This document shows, one piece after another, positions 11,198-25,338 of a stretch of DNA of 64,000 nt. The position numbers were made by a program, and so were the translations under genes. Under the pieces are notes generated by a model. It was not told the DNA's origin. It was given only the letters and a program-made list of their open reading frames with translations, and ran no database searches. The stretch's first letter is position 1, and each line of letters starts with the position of its first letter. This stretch comes from Batrachochytrium dendrobatidis JAM81 (lineage: Eukaryota > Chytridiomycota > Chytridiomycetes > Rhizophydiales), in the NCBI RefSeq assembly GCF_000203795.2, contig NW_006281107.1:878965-942964 (forward strand), read 5' to 3'.

Positions 11198-11762
11198 ATG
11201 CTACTTGGTGCATTTAGATCGACATTTTCTGTGTTGGGGGGTTTAGTAAAGCAAGTACATTAGCATTTGTTTGATCCGTTCATCAACCCCATTGCAATGT
11301 AAAAAAACCTAGCAACACTCCAATCTTTCTGTAAACCCATATTCAGTAGAAATCCATCGCTAACATAATCGGTGTGGAAACACTGCTGCAATCAATACAT
11401 TATAGAAAGCGTCGATTTGGATTGACTATTGGGCAAAAATATCGACTTCGTCAACGGTTGCGAGGTGTAGATGAAGTCATCAACACACTTGTTGATTCAG
11501 GTGTCCAATTACGAGCACTTGTAAGTATCCTCAACTCAACCTAGAACCTATAGTTTACCTGCTTACACTTGTAATGCATTAGGAATTTGCAAAACGGATC
11601 CCAAAGGAAAGCGATATGACTCCTTTTGAAAAGTACTGGGTCAAATCAAAACGATTCAAGGATGGATTCAAGCCAATTCATTGGGTTCCTAAATGGACTC
11701 GAGCTCCTCATCCTCGTACTTGGAGCCCCTCTATCTATCATCAATCGGTGATTAAAAAATAA
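11198..11762 (+). CDS. MRPL31: mitochondrial large-subunit ribosomal protein mL60 (MRPL31 family)
   Basis: Three exons with phase-0 joins: 11198-11254 (19 codons, MLLGAFRSTFSVLGGLVKQ), 11350-11520 and 11583-11762; 135 residues. The short first exon resembles the start of fungal MRPL31 proteins, which also open with a short GxF/GGL-containing segment. Exon 2 has the basic helix GQKYRLRQRLRGVDEVINTL. Exon 3 has the family core: PKESDMTPFEKYWV and then IHWVPKWTR, matching the fungal KYWxxS...IHKVPKWTR signature. mL60 is a fungus-type mitoribosomal protein. The first donor is GTACAT and the first acceptor TTCAGTAG, so the N-terminal exon is the least certain part. Lies tandem to eL41. Confidence 0.85.
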
Positions 11763-11972
11763 ACATGCCAGTTTTATAGGCAAACTACTGACCGTATTAT
11801 AATTATTGAACAGTTTTATCCAAATTTTGGTGAGTTGATCCAGAAATGGTTATACGACTTGGATCGGGCAGAAAGCATAAGTCATGCTGATGTCCTACAC
11901 GATTCATTTGATAAATCACTTTTATTGAGATATAAAGCTGCGTGTACAGCAACCTAACAAAGGCCAAATGCC

Positions 11973-14900
11973 TTAAAGTTCCTCACGGGACGGACTATCT
12001 TCAAGTGGTTCAGCAGGCTCAGCTATTTCATTGGTCTCATCTACAGCAATATGTGGCTTCTCGGTTGAATTCGAGTCAGATTCGTCCGCACTGGCAGTGG
12101 TTTCTGTAGCCTCCACACCTTCGTCATTGGAAGTAGTGCTTTTGGTTACTGTGGTCTTGGTTTTCTTGGGTGCTTTGCGAAGTCGCATTTCAGGACTCAT
12201 CATAGTCAGCATGATGTCAAATGTTTGTCCGCGCATTTCAAGATCCTTGACTTTGAGTACAGGATCGACATTCAGTGCAAGCTTCTCCTGTTCGCTATTC
12301 GTCTTATCAAACCATTCCTGCTCCGAGTCTATCATCTTTTTGAATCCATCAAGTTCTGCTTCTGTATAGAGTGGAGTATCGTCCGTGTTCTTGGCAGCAG
12401 AGTATACATTATACATATTACTACTCTTTTCAGCCTTGGCCTTGTAAGCTGCAATAGCATCAGGTCGTTTTTTGGCTTGGGATTGACGGAATACAATCTT
12501 GGATCGCACTTTTTTAAGCTGAGCATAACGATCGGTCAGTTCTGTAGTAATTGCAGTTTCAGCATTATCATCCAACCATTGGCTTTGTACAGAAATGGCT
12601 TCTTTCAAAGCGGTCAATTCTTCTGTAGTGGCGTATTGCTCAGTGTCATCCTCCCAGCTTAGCTCTTTGCATTTGTAAAGGTAAGACTCGAGATTGTTGC
12701 GGGCAAGTTCGCGTTCTTCACGAGCTTGATCTTCAAGATCCATGGCAGCAAGAACAGATTTGGAGTGTTTCTTTTGGTCTTGGGTCAATGGAAGGATGGT
12801 TTGCCATTTAATCTCGTATTCCAGTTTGACTTTTTCAATGACGGATTTTTTAGCTTCTGCAGTCACATTGGTTGCATTGGCACCCACTTCAACGGGTGTC
12901 TTGGTTTCCGCCTTGTCCTACCCATATCATAATAACAACCAGTAAGTACAATCTTGTAGAACAATAAAATACCAAACTATAAAGCATTTTCAAGTGAAAA
13001 CAGTATGCAGTCTCAAATCTGTTTCATACCGATTTCTTTTCCCCGTCATGTTCAGGTGTTTTAGTTGTAGAAGCCTCATTGCTGTTCGATTGCTCATCGA
13101 CTGGCTTTTCAGTCTACAGAAACACGAGTATATCTTGTCAGAATCGTAAAGGCTACAATGGCTCAAAAGTCAACACTACTTACATCTCCCTTGTTTCCTG
13201 ATAAAAAGTTGAGCACGCTATCCTTAAGAGATGGCTTTTCTTTAATGACAGCATTGAGATCAAATACAGCTTGGGCTCCAGTCACAAGTAAAGTGCCAGA
13301 TTCACTCAAAGTAAACTGGACTTTTACCACTGGAGGTTCAATCGCCTTTTCCTTGTACTTTTTCATGGCGGCAGTGAGACCCTTGACCTCGACACGCGCA
13401 ATTTCAACATACTCTCCTTTGCTATACAATACAATAACTGTTAATGCTCATTACAATCAAGACCAATTTGAATCTTGATTCAAATTACCTTTCAGGATAA
13501 ACTATTTTTAAATCAAAGTCTGTAACTCGTTTGAATACAAGTACTTTTTTGGATCCCAAAAGTGATGTTTCGTTAAACAGCTCAGTATCAATAGCAATTG
13601 ATGTCCCGCTTGATGCTACCAACATTCAGTTATAAAACGTTAATAAATTGGTCGTGTATTGCTACAAAATTCAGGCAGGAACGTCAATACAAAAATTGGT
13701 TTGTGAATACCTTTAGGCTCGGATGTATGCATAACATGCATGGGTTTGGAATTGATGTCCTTGATCTTCATCTCAATTCCAAGACGAAATTGGGCACTCA
13801 CTGCAGCAGCATGAAACACGGCGCCGTGCACAGCAGCTTCGTCACCATCCAGATTACGAGCAATTTTTTCCTCTCCAACAGCTTTAACAATAGCAGCCTG
13901 AATAGCAGGAACACGCACACCACCACCAACAAGCACAACCGATTCAATATCATCCAAAGAAAGCTGGGCTTTGGCAAGTACATCAGTCAATGGTTGAGGC
14001 ACACGCTCCAAAATGTCAAAACAAAGCATCTGCAACTCGGTGCGTTTTACTTTTCCCTTGAAGTCTTGATCATTGAACAGCGAGTCAACAAATGTCATAG
14101 ATTCCTGATTGGCACTAAGGATGTGTTTGACACGGTTGGCTTCTTTGAGTAAACGAGCAAGAGCGCGAGGACTGTCATAGACAGATATGTCTTTGAAAGT
14201 TTCATAGTTTTTTGAATTAAACATGGTGGCCAGATAGTGTTGTAGTCGAGTATCGATGTTATTACCGCCTAGGGTATCATCATAACTCACAGCCTTGACT
14301 TCTACTTCCAAAACAGTACGATTTTTTCCAAATCTGGTTGCAGTACCAGTTTTGAAATAAACAACCGACGCAATTGTGCTACCAGCACCCATGTCATAAA
14401 ACAAATGGTACTTTGGATCAGGGAATTTTTTGCCAAGTGCGTAGTTGATGGCAACTAAGAATGTAAAACAAAACATGTCGAGTCAATCCAATCAGGTTAG
14501 CATACTGAGTACAGGCTGAGAGCAGACGATAGCGCAAATAATAAACACAGATGAACCGTACCTGCAGTTTCATCATTGATGAGTTGGAATACCTTGAGAT
14601 CAGCAATATTGGCGGCATCCAAAATGGCTTGACGCTCGAAATGATTAAAATAAGGAGGAACCTGATTCACCGCATTCCAACAATACCAAACATTAGATCT
14701 ATGCATCTAAATCTTTACAAAACACACCTTTCTACTTACAGTAATCACAGCACCCGAAACAGCAACACCACTATAGATCTTTGCCTGTGATTTTGCATGA
14801 GCAAATATCATGGCAGTAAGCTCCTCGTTGGAGTAATACGTCGTATCGGTTTGTTGGAAGCGAATAGTATTCCTTTCTGTATCTGCAATCATGGTATTTG

Positions 14901-15461
14901 GGAAAACACTGCGATGCTTTTCACATATAGGATGGGAGAAGTTTTTGCCAACTAAGCTCTTGAGATTTGAGTAAGTGGTTTCAGGAAAGCGCATACCCTA
15001 TTCAAGTCAAGAAAACAAAGCATGTAAGCAAGAAAAGATATTGATCACAACGCAAGAGCACCATCATTCTACAAATACGATGATGCTCTTGAACAAAAAC
15101 ACTCGAAGCGAATCAAGAGCAAACACGTTCAAAATAATCTCGACATCAACCAATCCAAGCCAACGAGACTTACCAATGCAACAGCTTCAGAGCCATACGT
15201 TCTCACACCATTGCGTATGTTCATGACAGTCGCAGTCTTGCGTTTGGATTCTCTGTTTAATACGGTTTCCAGAATACCGCGGGGCTTAACCATGGCAACT
15301 TTGAGCCAGTCAGTGCCGTAATCAAGACCAATGACAGTGGCCGATACAGACAATGAAGGAACAAGTGCAATGAGTCCAAGCATCAGTAGTGTGCAGACCA
15401 TCATAAAAGAACCCAATGGTTTATTCGCCATATTGCCACTGGAGTGCTGGTGAAAACGCAT
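11973..15461 (-). CDS. LHS1: ER Hsp70-family chaperone LHS1/HYOU1 (GRP170)
   Basis: Multi-exon minus-strand gene. The N terminus carries a long hydrophobic signal segment (MVCTLLMLGLIALVPS) followed at once by the Hsp70 phosphate loop in the form IGLDYGTDWLKVAM. Later exons contain YSNLKSLVGK (about 14970), FYDMGAGSTIASVVYFKTGT (about 14400-14340, the second phosphate loop) and VVLVGGGVRVPAIQ (about 13930), all actin-like ATPase landmarks. The substrate domain has TLSESGTLLVTGA (about 13300). The C-terminal exon (to 11973) is a charged helical domain of the Hsp110/GRP170 type ending SREEL, an HDEL-like ER-retrieval tail. Known role: nucleotide exchange factor and holdase for BiP/Kar2 in the ER lumen. 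ATG at 15461 or the in-frame ATG at 15431 (MANKPLG) could start; the second gives the cleaner signal peptide. About eight exons; inner splice sites approximate. Confidence 0.92.
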
Positions 15462-15647
15462 ATTGGATCGCACGTTGTAATGTCAGGGTAACTTAGAATT
15501 CAATCGAAGCAAAGCACGACTTTTGAGTGTCAATCGGTTGACTTTCTCATTGACTGTTTTTGTTAATCTTTATTTTTCATTCTCATTTTATACGACTTTA
15601 TTAAGCGTAAATCAATCTGATTTGAATCATCAATCAATGCTGTTCAG

Positions 15648-17526
<1,879 letters not shown>

Positions 17527-17721
17527 GGTGTATGGACTAGATATTCAAATTGAACAGATTCAATGTTAAACGTCGTTTGACAGACAATAAGCAAGCAAGT
17601 GATCACATGTATTTCACGTGACTTTGACTTGCTTTGAGTGAATTGGAAAAATCAATTCCACTTGGAATTTACTGGATCTGAAGCTTGAACCAAGATTCAA
17701 CTGTAGCGCATATATCAGAAT

Positions 17722-18603
17722 ATGGGATTGAGTGAGGCTGCTGAGAATCGCAAGGAAAGACTAGCTGCTCTTAGAAAACAAGTTCAGCAAGGTGCTTCCA
17801 CCACCAGCAACACGAATGGAGTCGACACCAAACGACATCGGCAAGAATCAGATACAGAATCAGCTGTAGAAACAAGGTAATGTTGTTTCTGTCAACCTGT
17901 GCATGGTTTACCAACAGTTCTGTTGCAGAAATCCAATTTTAACCATTTGGTATTACTGTTTATATTGAATATTTCCAATAACAATTAGTGCATCTGCATT
18001 GAGGTTCAGAAATTATCAGCCCGAAACAGATGCCCTCAAAGACTACGTTGAAACTGCACCCATTGTTGGGCCACATGCTAAACATCATGTAGATACAGTT
18101 GAAGGACAGGTAAATCCTATTCCGACAGATCACAGCATGGCCATTGTCCTATATTGATGGATGTATCATGAACTGGATCATGTACTCATACATGTACTTT
18201 TAATATTGTAGGCCGAGACGATTAAACACGATGCATTGGAGGCAGAGGAAGCAAGAAACAAGGAGCTGGATCTCACCAATCTTGCTCCAAAGAAACCCAA
18301 CTGGGATCTTAAACGTGATCTGAATAAAAAGCTTGAGAAATTGGATCGGAAAACCAAAAAAGCTGCAGCAAATCTAGTTCGTAAGTTGGAGTTCATTTTG
18401 TTTTGTTTTTACTACTGGGATTGACCATCCTTCTCACTTGACTCAATGTATACGTCTCAAGCAGGCTGCTAACTCGCATATTTAATGCAATGTGCCACTA
18501 ATTATCAGGTCAGCGACTAAAGGCAAGTAAAGATATTTCAATGGCAGCAGATGCCACAGAAGCAAGCATACATGCAGCCGATGAGGGCGATTCCGATGAA
18601 TAG
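17722..18603 (+). CDS. cwf18: spliceosome-associated protein CCDC12/cwf18
   Basis: Exons at about 17722-17877, 17988-18109, 18213-18379 and 18508-18603. The first encodes MGLSEAAENRKERLAALRKQ, the family's N-terminal basic helix. The next has LRFRNYQPETDALKDY, matching the LRLRNYxPEDExLK motif of CCDC12. The third has LTNLAPKKPNWDLKRDLNK followed by KLEKLDRKTKKA, the most conserved block of the family. The tail is acidic and ends GDSDE. CCDC12/cwf18 is a small, extended component of activated spliceosomes (NineTeen-complex-associated). About 165 residues is normal for the family. Divergent from the thiolase gene and convergent with the amidophosphoribosyltransferase gene. Identification firm. 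Confidence 0.93.
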
Positions 18604-18706
18604 TAGAATTAATAGTAAAAAAATAGGATGAATGGATAGATACTGTCATGATTTTTTAAGAGATTATTATTGAAAGCAAGTTTCATTGCTGTGGCAAAAC
18701 AACCGT

Positions 18707-21649
18707 CTATTTGTTGGCATGGAGCTGGTTATATAAACCAATCACATTTTCAGATATAGGCATCCTGTCACTCTTGGTCAATTCGCTGCGTTGTTGCTCA
18801 AGGTGCATCATATACGATGTGTCGATATCTCCAGTAACATAGTTACCATTGAATACAGATACATCAAACGTGGTGATATTAGTGTTAAATTTGGCTACAG
18901 ATTCGATCAGGTCCTCCAGATTCTAGAAACGACAGATAGCAGGGAAATAGGTTGAGTAAATCAGATGTCATGTCATGGCTACAAGATAGACATGGAATGG
19001 TAGTACCTGGAAAATCACACAGTCTGCACCAATGGCGTCTGCAACTTCATCATCTTTTTTTCCAAAAGCAATAAGTTCCGATCGTGTAGGCATATCAATA
19101 CCATACACGTTCTGAAATCTAATAATAATGCATTTTTACAAATACGCTTGAACGTCAGTAAATCAAGATCCACACATTTGTCAAGAATAGCCATCAACAC
19201 CATTTTACCTAATTGCTGGTGCACAAGAAGCAAAATACACTTTACGAGCACCTGCCTCTCTTGCCATTTGAACAATCTCGCGTGAAGTTGTGCCACGTAC
19301 AATTGTATCTAAACAAGAGAATGCATGGTTTAAAAGGCTAAATTCTCAAATAATTCGTGTATAAAATAAAACTTACCATCAACAATCAATACACTTTTTC
19401 CAGCAAACTCCATGGGCATGGGATTGAGCTTGCGACGCACAGATTTAACACTGGTTTTAGAAAAGTTAGCATGTCACATAGTCATCCATATGACACGCCA
19501 ATTGGCGGTTTAATACGGTTTAAATCTCCTACCGAAGTTGCTGATCAGGCATAATGAATGTACGACCAATGTATCTATTCTTGATAAATCCTTCTCTGTA
19601 TAGTTTGCCGAGTTTGTATGATACTTGCAGAGCAGACGTTCGACTGGTATCAGGAACCTATAACAAAACACGAAATCAATAATTGGCTTTAAACCTGTCT
19701 ACTTGAACTAATGCAAGACATACTGGAATGACAACATCGATATCCATATCTTTTCCAAGCTTTTCTACAACAGCGTTGGCAAGAGCTTCGCCCATAGCTA
19801 AACGCGCCTTGTAAACAGAAATGCCATCCATAACTGAATCTGGACGAGCAAAGTACACATATTCAAAGATGCATGGCGTGAAAAGTCTTGGCTCAATGCA
19901 TTGTCGACGACTGATGGTATTGGGAGTAAAAATGACTGATTCGCCAGGTTTCACGTCTTGAAAGTTGGAATAGCCAAGAGCTTCAAGGCAGACACTTTCA
20001 GATGCAATCATGTAGTCTTTTCCCTTGCCGTCTGCAGAGACACGTTCACCATAAATGAGCGGGCGAATTCCATTGGGATCCTATATGTTTTATTTATCCG
20101 GTTTAGATTGACAAGACTGTAAGTAACCTTGTCCTACATGACTAGATCAAGCAATGATCAATGCCTAGATTAAACTACACATTTTTGAAATTACAACTCA
20201 CTCGAAAACCAATTAAACCAAACCCAGCAATCATGGCAATGCAAGCATATCCACCACGACATTGCTCATAAAGCTTAGTAATAGCAGTAAAAATATCTTC
20301 TTCGTTTGTTCTATAATTAAACATGTCATTAGTTTATAGCAACTATACACAGGTTTACTAAACCAGTTGGTTTTTAAAGCATCCTACACACCTGAACTTT
20401 CCCGTTTGCTGCAAGTTGTTGGCGAGAATATTAATAAGTAGCTCAGAGTCCGAGTTGGTATTGACATGGCGGTGAGCATCTTGATCAAGGAATACACGTA
20501 ACTCGTCGGCGTTTGTAAGATTGCCATTCTATAAAGTCATGGTTCAATTAATGATTCAGCAGTGAGTACATGACTCGGATTCTATTTGAAACAAGGGTTG
20601 AGGGTATCAATTTGCAGTAGGAATAGCACTCTGTTTTACGCGAAGACGGTTGTAATGATATGATCGTAATGGGTTTAAACTGAAAGAAAAAAAGAGGCAC
20701 AGTCATCAAATTGGTAGTAAGCTTGAGTTACTTACATGAGAAAGAACAAGGCCATAGGGACTGTTGACGTAGAATGGCTGTGCTTCAGAATTTGACGATG
20801 AACCAACGGTTGGGTATCTCACTGAATTAAAAAATTGCAGACCAGTCAGTCATCATTGTAAAATACAAGAGCAGCATAGCTGATGAAATAAACTTTTAGC
20901 GATCGTGCAAAATATTTACCATGTCCTACACCCATATGTCCAAGCAAACCAGTTAGTTGAGATGGAACAAAAACATCTCGTACCATGCCATTGGATTTGC
21001 ATTGATATAGTCTGCCCTTGTTGTTGCAGGTGATGATTCCTGCAGCATCCTGTAATAGAACACGCCATCAAACAGCAGTAGCCATTGACACAGATTAACA
21101 AAATCAAGCCCCGGTTACATAAATAGGTAGAAAATATTGATAAAGGTTAGATACCAGTCGCAAGATGCACATGTTTTTATAGCTGTATCCAAGTAAAATA
21201 AAACAAGTTGGTACAGTTTGATTGACAACATCAAAAAGCACTCGAATCAATCATGTGAATCACAATGGACAAATCCGATTCCAAATTCGATGATCGTACA
21301 GTGCATGACTATTTCAAAAGAGGAGAAAGGACAGTTCAAACCCATAGTTTGTATTATATAATGAACATTGTGTTTAAAAGAGCTGACTGTCTATTAGAGT
21401 CAATTTGTAGTAAGAAAGCGCAACGAATATCAATCATTGACTATTTTGAAACAAAAGAGTCACTGCAAGATATAGAAAAATTCCATTTTATATGAATACA
21501 ATAGTAAACAATAATTAGTGATACTGAGTTGTATCTATGCTGATAGTTCATACCTGACCACGATGCTGCAACAAACCCAGACATTCATATATCTCAGAGT
21601 TAACCAACTGTTGATGGTCAGACAGAATAGCACCAATGATTCCACACAT
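18707..21649 (-). CDS. ADE4: amidophosphoribosyltransferase (purine synthesis step 1)
   Basis: N-terminal exon (21649-21554, 32 codons) begins MCGIIGAIL, giving the Cys2 nucleophile exposed by Met removal with no propeptide, and ends LGLLQHRGQ. Next exons: [37 protein letters not shown] and NTNSDSELL, all of the class II glutamine amidotransferase domain. The phosphoribosyltransferase half has the PRPP loop [10 protein letters not shown] followed by [15 protein letters not shown] (about 19310-19200). The C terminus ends LYNQLHANK. Reaction: PRPP plus glutamine gives 5-phosphoribosylamine, the committed step of de novo purine synthesis in the cytosol. Intron 1 (21050-21553) is 504 bases, several times longer than most others here, and contains an antisense open frame. 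Identification certain; inner exon edges partly approximate. Confidence 0.95.
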
Positions 21650-22092
21650 GGCTACAATGGTTTTAAAATGATTCAAGCCAAATTTTGAATTCAATTAAAA
21701 AAATCATTAAAGCGCGTGATGAGCGAACCACGCATGACCCTCAATTTCAAAACTGGTTTCTATTAAAGTTTTACTGCCGTATTCATATAGAACAAGATGC
21801 TAAATAAGGGTGTCTAATAAACCGCCAATCTCATGAGATGATTGATGTTGGTTTACTGGATATTGTGTTGTTTTGACTATTAATATTGTGTGAGCCTCGT
21901 ATGATGGTCGTTGTGTCTATTGAATCGAGAATGTTGATTGAAAAGTCGATTTATAGTAGATACCAAATATTCCATTATATTTCAAAGCAACCCAGATGTT
22001 CCATTTCACGCGAATATAGCTGGAATCCTGTAGTGCAATTGTACTGTTGAAAAGACTAAACTAGATAAAATCTCATCCAGCTTCATTTCTAC
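21650..22092. other. intergenic between ADE4 (-) and SEC13 (-)
   Basis: About 440 bases: ADE4 promoter and SEC13 3' flank. Holds copy A of the degenerate dispersed repeat. No gene recognised. Confidence 0.55.
21777..21832. repeat. degenerate dispersed repeat, copy A
   Basis: Starts CCGTATTCATATAGAA, continues AATAAGGGTGTCTAATAA and ends CCAATCTC. Similar by eye to 26896-26948 and 9102-9155, all in the same orientation. Lies about 130 bases upstream of the ADE4 start codon. Confidence 0.45.
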
Positions 22093-23902
22093 TTATTCAG
22101 GCACGTCGGCAATCTGAACATAGTCACCATCAACGTTCTCTTTCCAAAGTGTAACATTATTGTCTCCACTTGAAACAGCCAAGATATTGCCCGACATGGA
22201 CCAGCTCACCCGCCATACAACATCTGGAAATGGTTCTGCCTTGAGCATTTTCTTTGTCCATGGACTTGTTGGAGAGTCTTGTATCCAGATAAGCACGGTT
22301 TTGTCCTAAATGTAGTATTCATAGCACGGCAGTTAGAAACCAAGAACCAGTTCAAATGATTACATCAGAATAAACAAAATACAGCTCCAAATCATTTAAA
22401 TAAATAATTCAAGTATTTTTACCTGAGATGAACTGGCAATGTAACTTCGTTGCAAGCCAATGCTGGGTGCCCATGCAACATCACGCACCCAGTCAGTGTG
22501 ACCGTCCAATACATGCTCCTCACGCCAAGCACCATCATCCTCACTGATTCAATTGACAGTATTAGAACATAGGATACCAAACATAGCATCGAGTATTTAA
22601 AACGCTTACCGCCAGACCCTAACGAGATTGTCACATCCGCCAGATACAAACCGCTTCACGACATTAGATGCTGGCGAGCTAGAGGTTTGCACAAGCGATC
22701 CTGGGACAATACTAGGCGCCCATGAAATGGAGTTTGCGCCAATGCTATGGGCATTAAAGGTTTTGACATCCCAAGTGCTATCATCTATTAAACATGCAAA
22801 GGCATTAGAATATAATCATAGATGGACCAACATGAGCTGTAGTCGATAGACAATACTCACCGTGATAAGTCAGCACAGATACTTTTCCATCAGAAGAAGC
22901 AGCTGCAAGAATAAGTCCATATTCATGTGGGGCCCATGCAATTGAATTTACTATGCAAGATAAAACGTCAGTTTGTATACCAATGGCATCAACAGTATCA
23001 GGTTAGAAAGCACAGTATTAATAAAAAACAAACCAGAGGATGTATGTGTAGTATGATCCTTGATCCTGGACCATTGCCCATTGACCTCTCGCCAAATATA
23101 AACTTTGGCATCATACGAACACGATGCAATCATGCTGCCAAATTTAGGATGGACCCAAGAAACTTGCCAAACAGGACCTTCATGTCTATAGTTTCCAAAC
23201 CCGTTTGAATGTGAGTAGTTTGGCTAGCATATCAACTATTCAAAGTAGACATACCCATGCAGTGCAGCAATCTGTTGATGATTGTCGCCTTCCACACTAA
23301 AAATCTTGATGGATCTATCTGATGAACAGGTAGCCAACCTTTTTCCATAGTAATCCAGCTGAGCATCATGCTGTTCAGGGTTAGGGTAGTAAGTCGTGAT
23401 TTAATAAAGTATCATTCAAAACAGATCATGGTCAGCCAACGAAAACTCGCTCAAATGGATAATTCCAGACTCAAACTGCTATACAATAAAGAGCCTGCTT
23501 ATGAAATTCATTACAAAGACTATTTATATACTGAGCAGTATGTAAATAAAAATACATACGATCATGTCCTCATGCTGGGTATCAAAAGTATTTAAAGCCG
23601 TGGATCCAGCAGTCTGCTAAGGAAAAGAGTGGATGGACATTGGTGACAAGTCAGGAGTTAGTCAAACAGTATTCCAAAGAACATCCAGACTAGTATTGTA
23701 GTCATTTATGAGAAATGCGAGATTATTGAGCATCCTGTGCAAACTGGAGTTGCCACTATTTGACATTGATACTGCACTACTTGACTCCAGTGATGGTTTG
23801 AATTCAACTATCAAGTTGCTCCAATAGTATGTATAAAATAGACTAACAATAATATAAACAATTGTCTTGATGTATGAGCAACAGATAACGAAGCCTCACC
23901 AT
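22093..23902 (-). CDS. SEC13: COPII coat / nucleoporin subunit SEC13
   Basis: WD40 protein in seven or so exons. The second exon (from 23616) has [13 protein letters not shown], joined to [18 protein letters not shown], the signature start of Sec13 (DTSHEDMIHDAQMDYYG in other species). Later pieces include [29 protein letters not shown] sequence near 22630 and the C-terminal blade [20 protein letters not shown] then NNVTLWKE. Ends ADVPE at 22093. Sec13 forms the outer COPII cage with Sec31 at ER exit sites and sits in the Nup84 complex. Start: splicing ATG (23902-23900), directly followed by GTGAGG, onto the exon at 23616 gives [12 protein letters not shown] in frame. This start-codon-only exon is the best candidate I see but is not proven. 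Confidence 0.9.
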
Positions 23903-24143
23903 AGTAGTTGGCATTGTTGCAGAGTTGAGGAAGAAATGATTACATGAAAATTCCTATTTAGATTCTTGGAGTTGTATTCGACGTATACTCATTGCAAGCA
24001 CACAATTACAAACCCAAACGAGTCTTTGTTATTACAAACTCACCAACAGCCAACGATGGCATCTTGCAAGACTTGTCAATTAACCTCACGTGGATCTTGT
24101 ATATTTCAAGCTGTTGTTTTTATTCATTCAGTCTAAACTCGTC

Positions 24144-25019
24144 ATGATTAGCACATCGCTCTATTCCTTTTCCTCAAAAGATGCTGTTTCTGTCGCTCTG
24201 AATTCTCTGATTGAGCGTCTGTCTGCAGATGCCATTTCCAAGCGAGGCGTATTCACTATTGCAGTGTCTGGCGGATCGCTTCCAAAGATTCTTGCTGCTC
24301 ACCTTTGTCATAACAAGTCCATCGACTTTTCCAAATGGCATGTCTTGTTTGCAGATGAACGGTGTGTTCCTCTATCTCATCCCGACTCCAACTATGGTGC
24401 ATGCAAGGCTGCTCTTCTTGATTTGATTCCTGCTCATCAAGTCACTACCATCTCTGAATCCCTTTTGTCTGATCCTGAAGCCGCTGCTGCTGATTACCAA
24501 TCCAAACTGATCTCTGCTGTCAAGGATACTGCTGAGGGTATACCCAGATTGGATGCATTGTTGCTTGGTATGGGTCCAGATGGTCATACTTGTTCGTTAT
24601 TTCCGGGTCATATGCTGCTGGATGAACATACCAAGCTGGTTGCTGCTATTCACGACTCTCCCAAACCACCCTCCACTCGCATTACGCTCACTTATCCTGT
24701 CGTCAATGCTAGCCACAATGCCATTTTTGTTGCTACAGGTGAAGAAAAGGCTGACATATTTCATCGCATGGTAGATCTTGCTCAAGATTTTCCTAGTCGT
24801 AGAGGTATGTCGAGTATAATATCTGAAATCTGCTCATTTCTATCACCCAATTAAATTAGGTTTAATTTGTAAACTGCTTGATTCATGTTTAGCATGCTAA
24901 CCCATCTATTACTTTATGATTTTTTTCTAGTCAAACCAACATCTGGTAACTTGTACTGGTTTTTAGATCATGCTGCTGCCAGCAAACTCACCACTCCTAC
25001 CAAGTCGTTTCAACTGTAG
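24144..25019 (+). CDS. 6-phosphogluconolactonase
   Basis: Two exons (24144-24804 and 24931-25019), 249 residues. Family landmarks: FTIAVSGGSLPKIL (sugar-phosphate binding), WHVLFADERCVP, LDALLLGMGPDGHTCSLFPG (the most conserved block) and ITLTYPVVNASHNAIFVATG. The second exon encodes VKPTSGNLYWFLDHAAASKL, the conserved C-terminal helix. Reaction: hydrolyses 6-phosphogluconolactone to 6-phosphogluconate in the oxidative pentose phosphate pathway, cytosolic. ATG 24144 gives MISTSLYSFSSKDAV; the open frame upstream lacks an earlier ATG. Divergent from SEC13 and convergent with the EXORDIUM-like gene. Length is normal for the solo enzyme. Confidence 0.95.
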
Positions 25020-25026
25020 ATGTTCA

Positions 25027-25032
25027 AATAAA
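25027..25032 (+). terminator. AATAAA polyadenylation signal of 6-phosphogluconolactonase
   Basis: Canonical hexamer 8 bases after the stop codon, closer than typical, so a second signal may be used. Confidence 0.35.
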
Positions 25033-25161
25033 ACGCAATATCTACTTTTGATTCACCATGTATAGTTTAACCCAATAATTGTCATGTTTAATGGATATTG
25101 ATGGTTGGTGATAATGTTTCATTTTATTCTATCTCCATTCTCATGCTTGTTGTCAGCAATC

Positions 25162-25305
25162 TCAACAGTAGTGTCCAAGATACATGCAGCAAAAGTCGGT
25201 CATATCGCAAGGTGTAGTCGCGGTAGGAACAGAAGTAGCCGTTTCGACAGTGGTGGCTGTTTCGGCAGTGGTAATCGGCTCGGCAGTAGTGGTAATTGGC
25301 TCGAC

Positions 25306-25338
<33 letters not shown>

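Noticed and set aside
12225..12662. 145-codon plus-strand frame
   Set aside because: Antisense to the last LHS1/HYOU1 exon; no family resemblance.
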